From: Flammeovirgaceae bacterium SG7u.111 | Lineage (GTDB): Bacteria > Bacteroidota > Bacteroidia > Cytophagales > Flammeovirgaceae | Direction: 5' to 3' | Assembly: GCA_034044135.1 (NCBI GenBank) | Contig: CP139021.1 | Location: forward strand, 1,813,635 to 1,877,634 | DNA: 64,000 nucleotides | In this document: positions 60,277 to 64,000 of the stretch, piece by piece | How positions within the stretch are numbered: the stretch's first letter is position 1 | Layout of the letters: each line of letters opens with the position of its first letter | Translations under genes and position numbers: made by a program | Notes under the pieces: model-generated | What the model saw: only the letters and a program-made list of their open reading frames with translations | What the model was told of the DNA's origin: nothing | Databases searched by the model: none

Positions 60277-60311
60277 CCCGCTATTCGGCAGTTGGGAGCT
60301 CGAACAGCGGG
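60277..60311. repeat. REP-like palindromic repeat, copy 4 (compact)
   Basis: CCCGCTATTCG and CGAACAGCGGG pair with one mismatch around a 13-base loop. It keeps the outer arms of the copy at 22692-22796 without the long insert. It lies between the AraC start and a STAS-like gene. Confidence 0.6.
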
Positions 60312-60355
60312 AAGGGTATGGTCTTCATCTTGTATCCTAAGGATAGGAAATACTT

Positions 60356-60727
60356 TTATTTACTGGTCAACGCACTTTCTTCTACATAAAGCCATGCTAA
60401 GGCTTTGTCTTTATCTGAAAAATTTTCTATTTCAAATTGATTGTCTAGTTGCAAATTGAAGAACTCTCCAAATAATTGCTCAACAGATAATTCCGTGATC
60501 AATTCTTCGGGCATCATATGTGCATATTTCTTCAAGCCTAGGTCAATCCATGCCTGGTTTAACAACATAGCCATCCATATTTGTTGATCAGGGGAAATGG
60601 GGTATTTGAAATCGTTACATCTGTCGTATAAAAATTTCGGCTTACACTTTTTAAATGCATTTAACCATTCCTGCATTTCTGTTTCAAAGTCTCCCGCACT
60701 CATGTTTTCCGTTTCAGAATCCCACAC
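60356..60727 (-). CDS. STAS/SpoIIAA-like small protein (start uncertain)
   Basis: The frame is open from 60850 without an ATG. A GTG at 60727 gives 123 residues, but family resemblance extends upstream through YQSKYSTHSYQPETQTIFTV, and a natural start would fall at the codon ATA at 60790-60788. The protein has the fold pattern of small Bacteroidota STAS-like proteins (VWDSETENMSAGDFETEMQE, FLYDRCNDFKYPISPDQQIW). These are often phospho-regulated antagonists or sensors. Lacking an ATG, it may be a pseudogene or use an unusual start. Confidence 0.55.
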   Translation of the reverse strand: MWDSETENMSAGDFETEMQEWLNAFKKCKPKFLYDRCNDFKYPISPDQQIWMAMLLNQAWIDLGLKKYAHMMPEELITELSVEQLFGEFFNLQLDNQFEIENFSDKDKALAWLYVEESALTSK

Positions 60728-60874
60728 CGTAAAAATAGTTTGGGTCTCTGGTTGGTAACTGTGTGTTGAATACTTTGATTGATAAAGTATCGGAGGTATT
60801 AAATATTGGATAACTAATAGGTGAATATGAAGCAGAATGAGTTTGCCTTATTTCTTTTCCCACGAGTAAACTAA

Positions 60875-61120
60875 TTAAATTTCATAGCTTGAATTTGAGG
60901 AAAAGATCAACACTAACGCTTCATCTAAAAGAACTTTTTTAAAATCATCCTGAAATTTTTGCCAAGCTGCTTCAAATTCCGGCTTCTCTGCCGAGTTTTT
61001 TATTGGACCGGGGAATAAGCGCTGGTCAATCTTATAATCCAAGGGTATATCAGTGACCAAAATAGCGTAAGTGGAGTGTAGGTAATCTAACAATGCTTGA
61101 AGGCTATTAAATCTGTACAA
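60875..61120 (-). CDS. Small unknown protein or gene remnant after the PAS kinase
   Basis: The frame has no ATG. It starts with a TTG at 61120 and extends upstream to a TAA near 61165, giving up to 96 codons including SKRLDLFGENLLENYLYRFN. The C-terminal part reads PEFEAAWQKFQDDFKKVLLD then EALVLIFSSNSSYEI. I recognise no family. It follows the kinase gene on the same strand and precedes the STAS-like gene, so it might be a small partner or a decayed gene. Confidence 0.35.
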   Translation of the reverse strand: MYRFNSLQALLDYLHSTYAILVTDIPLDYKIDQRLFPGPIKNSAEKPEFEAAWQKFQDDFKKVLLDEALVLIFSSNSSYEI

Positions 61121-61183
61121 GTAGTTTTCAAGCAGGTTTTCACCAAATAGATCAAGCCTTTTACTTTATACAACTTTTTACAG

Positions 61184-63082
61184 TTAGAATTTTTCTGTTT
61201 CCGATTTGCACGGCACTGTAAAACTGAAAGTTGACCCTTTATCAACTTCACTTTCTACCCAAATCATGCCTCCATGTTTTTCTATAAACTCTTTGCTTAG
61301 TATCAAGCCTAGTCCAGTGCCTTTTTCATTTTCCGTTCCTTGTGTCGAAGTATTTTTATCTATGCAGAATAGGTTGTTTATATTATCTTTTGAAATACCC
61401 ACACCACTGTCTGCAACTGAAATCTCAATAAAATCTTCATCGTGTTGTTTGTTTGACTTGATTATAATTGTCCCACCTGTTTGAGTGAATTTTATTGCAT
61501 TTGAAATTAGGTTTCTAAACACCGTAGCAAGCATATTACTATCTGCAAAAACAACCTCGTCTTCCGAAATCAAATCTGAAAGTTGAATATTCTTTTCGTT
61601 GGCAACTTCTTGTAAAGCCGATATTGTTTCAAGCAAAAGCTCCTTCAGCTGCAACTGTTCAGGTACATACTTGATTTTACCAGATTGTGCCCGTGACCAT
61701 GTGAGCAAATTCTCCAATAGTTTGAAAGCATTGTTTGCGCTGTCATTGACAGATCTAATGATGGTTTCACGGCTTTCCTCATCGAGTTCCCTATGATTTG
61801 CCAATAGAATTTTCGTGAAACCTAGAATTGCGTTGAAAGGATTTTTTAAATCGTGAGCTATTATTGAGAAAAACTTATCCTTTGTATCATTGCTTTCTTT
61901 CAACTCTTTTTCAGTTTGTTTCAAGTCTGTTATGTCATGCCCTATATTTATAACAGTTCCGTCATCAAGACTTACGTTTGCCCACATTACAGTGAGTTCT
62001 TTCCCCCCCTTTGTTAAAGGATACCACTCTTTAAAAACAAGCTCAGGTTGATTAGTTACACTGTCCAATACTTCCTTTTGGACGTTAGGGTCGGGATAAA
62101 ATAATGCTAAGGAGTTATCAACGGCATTCACTTCATCGATAGTCCAGCCAAATACTTTTTGGCATTCTTTATTCCAATAAATGCATTTACCGTTCTCATC
62201 AAAAGCATCTAACAATGCAGGTACTTCATCAAAAAGCTTTCTGAATTTTTCTTCACTTGCCCTAAGAGCTTCTTCGGCTTGTTTACGGGCTGTGTAATCC
62301 TCCTTTACCTCCAAGTAATTTATTATGTTCCCTTTTTTATCTTTTATAGGGGTAATGGTAGCATATTCCCAATAATACTCACCATTTTTTTTCTTGTTAT
62401 GGAATTCGCCTTCCCATGTTTTGCCAGATGAAACCTTAGCCCACATAGCTTCACGATACTCTATAGGTTGTGTTCCGGCATTTAATAGGTTAGGGTTTTT
62501 CCCAAGTATTTCTTCAGCGGTATATCCGGTTAAGTCAGTAAACTTTTGGTTTACATATTCTATATTTCCATCTGTATCTGTAATCAAAGTTGCATTTGCG
62601 CTTTGATCTACAGCAATATTGAGTTTCTTTACTTTATTTTCCGTTTCAATTTGCTCCGTGATATCTATAAAGTTAACTATAACCTTGTCGACATTTCCTT
62701 CTGTGTCAAATTTGGGCAATGCTTTTACATCTACCCAAGTAATATTTTCTACATTTGGCTTGACTATTCCCAGAATACAATCTTTTAATACCTTTTTTGA
62801 AGCGATTACTTTTGATACCGGATAATCTTCCACAACAATGTTTTTTTTATCCATATCCACGAACTTCCATATAGGATCTATAGCTGTTTTTCCTTGCATT
62901 TGTTCCTTTGTCAGCCCTAAAATTTCATGTGCTTTTGGGTTGCTTAATAGGATACTTGTATCTGCAGCATGGACTACCAAGCCGACTAAAAGACTATCAA
63001 AAATAGATTTAAAAAAGTCATCTTCCTGTTTGAGCCTTATAACTTCAGCTTGAAGCTTCTCATAAGTTAACTTAGTTTCCAT
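61184..63082 (-). CDS. Multi-PAS sensor histidine kinase
   Basis: This 632-residue soluble protein has three PAS domains: about 20-145 (LVGLVVHAADTSILLSNPKA), about 150-270 (ATLITDTDGNIEYVNQKFTD, LTGYTAEEILGKNPNLLNAG) and about 280-395 (VPALLDAFDENGKCIYWNKE). The HisKA domain has FFSIIAHDLKNPFNAILGFT with the phosphoacceptor His, and the HATPase has NAIKFTQTGGTIIIKSNKQH, DSGVGISK and GTGLGLILSKEFIEKHGGMI. It has no membrane segment, so it should be a cytoplasmic redox, oxygen or ligand sensor. No response regulator gene is adjacent, so it is an orphan. Confidence 0.92.
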   Translation of the reverse strand: METKLTYEKLQAEVIRLKQEDDFFKSIFDSLLVGLVVHAADTSILLSNPKAHEILGLTKEQMQGKTAIDPIWKFVDMDKKNIVVEDYPVSKVIASKKVLKDCILGIVKPNVENITWVDVKALPKFDTEGNVDKVIVNFIDITEQIETENKVKKLNIAVDQSANATLITDTDGNIEYVNQKFTDLTGYTAEEILGKNPNLLNAGTQPIEYREAMWAKVSSGKTWEGEFHNKKKNGEYYWEYATITPIKDKKGNIINYLEVKEDYTARKQAEEALRASEEKFRKLFDEVPALLDAFDENGKCIYWNKECQKVFGWTIDEVNAVDNSLALFYPDPNVQKEVLDSVTNQPELVFKEWYPLTKGGKELTVMWANVSLDDGTVINIGHDITDLKQTEKELKESNDTKDKFFSIIAHDLKNPFNAILGFTKILLANHRELDEESRETIIRSVNDSANNAFKLLENLLTWSRAQSGKIKYVPEQLQLKELLLETISALQEVANEKNIQLSDLISEDEVVFADSNMLATVFRNLISNAIKFTQTGGTIIIKSNKQHDEDFIEISVADSGVGISKDNINNLFCIDKNTSTQGTENEKGTGLGLILSKEFIEKHGGMIWVESEVDKGSTFSFTVPCKSETEKF

Positions 63083-63629
63083 ACACTTTTTATTACGGTA
63101 TCATTCAGTTGCTACAAGCAGCTGAACATCTATTTCTTTAAATATAGTGTAGAAGACTCGTAATTATGAGCTGTAGCTTTAAAAGCTTATAAAAAAAATA
63201 AGCTATTAAGGCTTGGAGAGCATTATTAAAAGAGTAAGCATGCTTGTTTTCCCTTTCTATTTTTAATAATATATGGAAATAGAATTTTGTAAGCAAAAAT
63301 AACTTGACTAATTGTATTGTGTTGTTGGAGTGATGTTCAAGTGCTCTTTGGAGTTCCGAGCTTTGTCAATAATTGCTGCCCAATGGGCGAAATATACGAC
63401 ATGGGCTTTTGTTTGACGCCCACGCGCTTCAAGGAAAACCGAAATCAGCTGGGAGATGGGTTGTAAATCGACAGGGCTTTTGGGAAGATCCCGTCGTTGG
63501 TAGTTTTGACCTCTTATTTTGCTAACGACCATCACCGAGGTCGGTCTAAAGAAGAGAGGTTACGAAAGTATGATTGGCCACTACCAAAAAGTGAAGGTCT
63601 GATTTAGTGGATCATTGTTCTTTCCATTT
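63083..63629. other. Intergenic region without a supported gene
   Basis: An open frame of 75 codons (63308-63535) has no recognisable features and was not accepted. TGCTAAC at 63520-63526, followed at 63527 by GACCATCACCGAGGTCGGTC, resembles a cassette junction (GTTAGCA) in the orientation of the neighbouring DHFR-like gene. Confidence 0.35.
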
Positions 63630-64000
63630 CTATTTGTCAAGTTCGTAACAAGTTAGAGTGATTCCGCAGTCAAATTGTTTCGCTGTTTTTAATTTCAGTT
63701 TTAAATTCTTGTCTAAACCTTTAAAAATTGTCATTCCGTTTCCCATTGCTGTCGGATTGATAAATAAATGAAATTCGTCTATCAGTCCTGCATTTATGAG
63801 TGCAGTTACAAAAGTCCCACCACCGTAAACTATTATGTCTTTTCCGTTTTGGTTTTTAAGTTTATTTATTTCTTCAACCAATTCTCCGTTTGCAACGTCC
63901 GTATTTTCCCATATTGATTTTTTAATTGTCTTAGTAAAAACAATCTTTGGGGTTGTTGCATATTTTATTCCTCCTTCATATTCTGGATTATTCGGGTCTT
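63630..64000 (-). CDS. Dihydrofolate reductase/RibD C-terminal family protein (partial, right edge)
   Basis: The minus-strand frame is open from the right edge to the stop at 63630; 123 codons are visible and the N-terminus is outside. YATTPKIVFTKTI, GKDIIVYGGGTFVTALINAG and LIDEFHLFINPTAMGNGMTI are the GGG nucleotide-binding turn and the ELxxxxxPxxxGxGxxLF-like motif of RibD_C/DHFR-like reductases. It should bind NADPH. Members of this family are frequent mobile-cassette and resistance-associated genes. No operon partner is visible. Confidence 0.85.
   Translation of the reverse strand, partial: DPNNPEYEGGIKYATTPKIVFTKTIKKSIWENTDVANGELVEEINKLKNQNGKDIIVYGGGTFVTALINAGLIDEFHLFINPTAMGNGMTIFKGLDKNLKLKLKTAKQFDCGITLTCYELDK

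Noticed and set aside
63308-63535. Open frame of 75 codons on the minus strand
   Set aside because: No recognisable domain or partner; it begins inside the cassette-junction-like sequence. Kept only as a note in the intergenic entry.

Overview
The window looks like chromosomal DNA from a marine, polysaccharide-degrading member of the Bacteroidota, most likely a Cytophagales-type bacterium; the family-level guess is weak. The evidence is the SusC/SusD pair with a FecR/ECF-sigma switch, a type IX secretion (T9SS) tail on an agarase, BACON domains, many short lipoprotein signals, membrane-anchored AraC regulators and almost no Shine-Dalgarno dependence. I found no tRNA, rRNA, CRISPR array or replication origin.

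Layout. 1-3.3 kb: the membrane half of an AraC-type regulator (cut by the window edge), a Dabb-domain lipoprotein, a GH5 glycosidase, and two decayed genes (a phosphate-porin-like gene and a second Dabb gene). 3.5-9.6 kb: a polyol utilisation locus. A minus-strand operon encodes an outer-membrane protein, an NCS1-like permease, a mannitol-dehydrogenase-family enzyme and a PfkB sugar kinase. It is divergent from a Nudix-fold/winged-helix regulator, and the shared intergenic region carries repeated candidate operators. 9.6-10.4 kb: an intact IS5-family insertion sequence with a TAA target duplication. 10.6-19.7 kb: a decayed SDR gene, then a redox/xenobiotic-response block (DUF6503-like lipoprotein, two peroxiredoxin-like proteins, a CMD/AhpD-like protein, a TetR regulator with two clear operators, an MFS exporter, two AraC regulators, a small membrane protein and an SDR oxidoreductase).

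19.7-24.5 kb is the most unusual part. Two gene units (a metallo-beta-lactamase-fold lipoprotein plus an ABM-domain lipoprotein, and a 304-residue orphan protein) are each enclosed by matched inverted GCTAAC/GTTAGC-type boundaries. Each is preceded by a copy of the same roughly 170-base hairpin-containing sequence. This resembles integron-type gene cassettes, but no integrase is visible. Several families of palindromic intergenic repeats sit around them.

24.5-43 kb: a DUF1593-type secreted protein, a 154-base MITE that matches the IS ends, an Ntn-hydrolase, a red-algal galactan pair (GH16 agarase-type and GH86 agarase/porphyranase-type), a ThuA-like protein, a FUSC-family membrane protein, a small TonB-like operon, the fossil 3' end of a second FUSC gene, and a SusD/SusC/FecR/sigma module. 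43-53 kb: a complete tripartite RND efflux operon followed by an outer-membrane protein, a LytS/LytR-type two-component system and a class III cyclase-like protein. 53-64 kb: an LpxL-like acyltransferase, broken GNAT and GH43 genes, a hemicellulase pair (GH39 and BACON-GH5) with a membrane-anchored AraC regulator, small STAS-like proteins, a multi-PAS histidine kinase, and a RibD/DHFR-like gene cut by the right edge.

Overall the window combines several carbohydrate-utilisation modules, each with its own regulator, and shows heavy gene turnover (six pseudogenes or gene fossils, an IS, its MITEs, REP-like repeats and cassette-like insertions).
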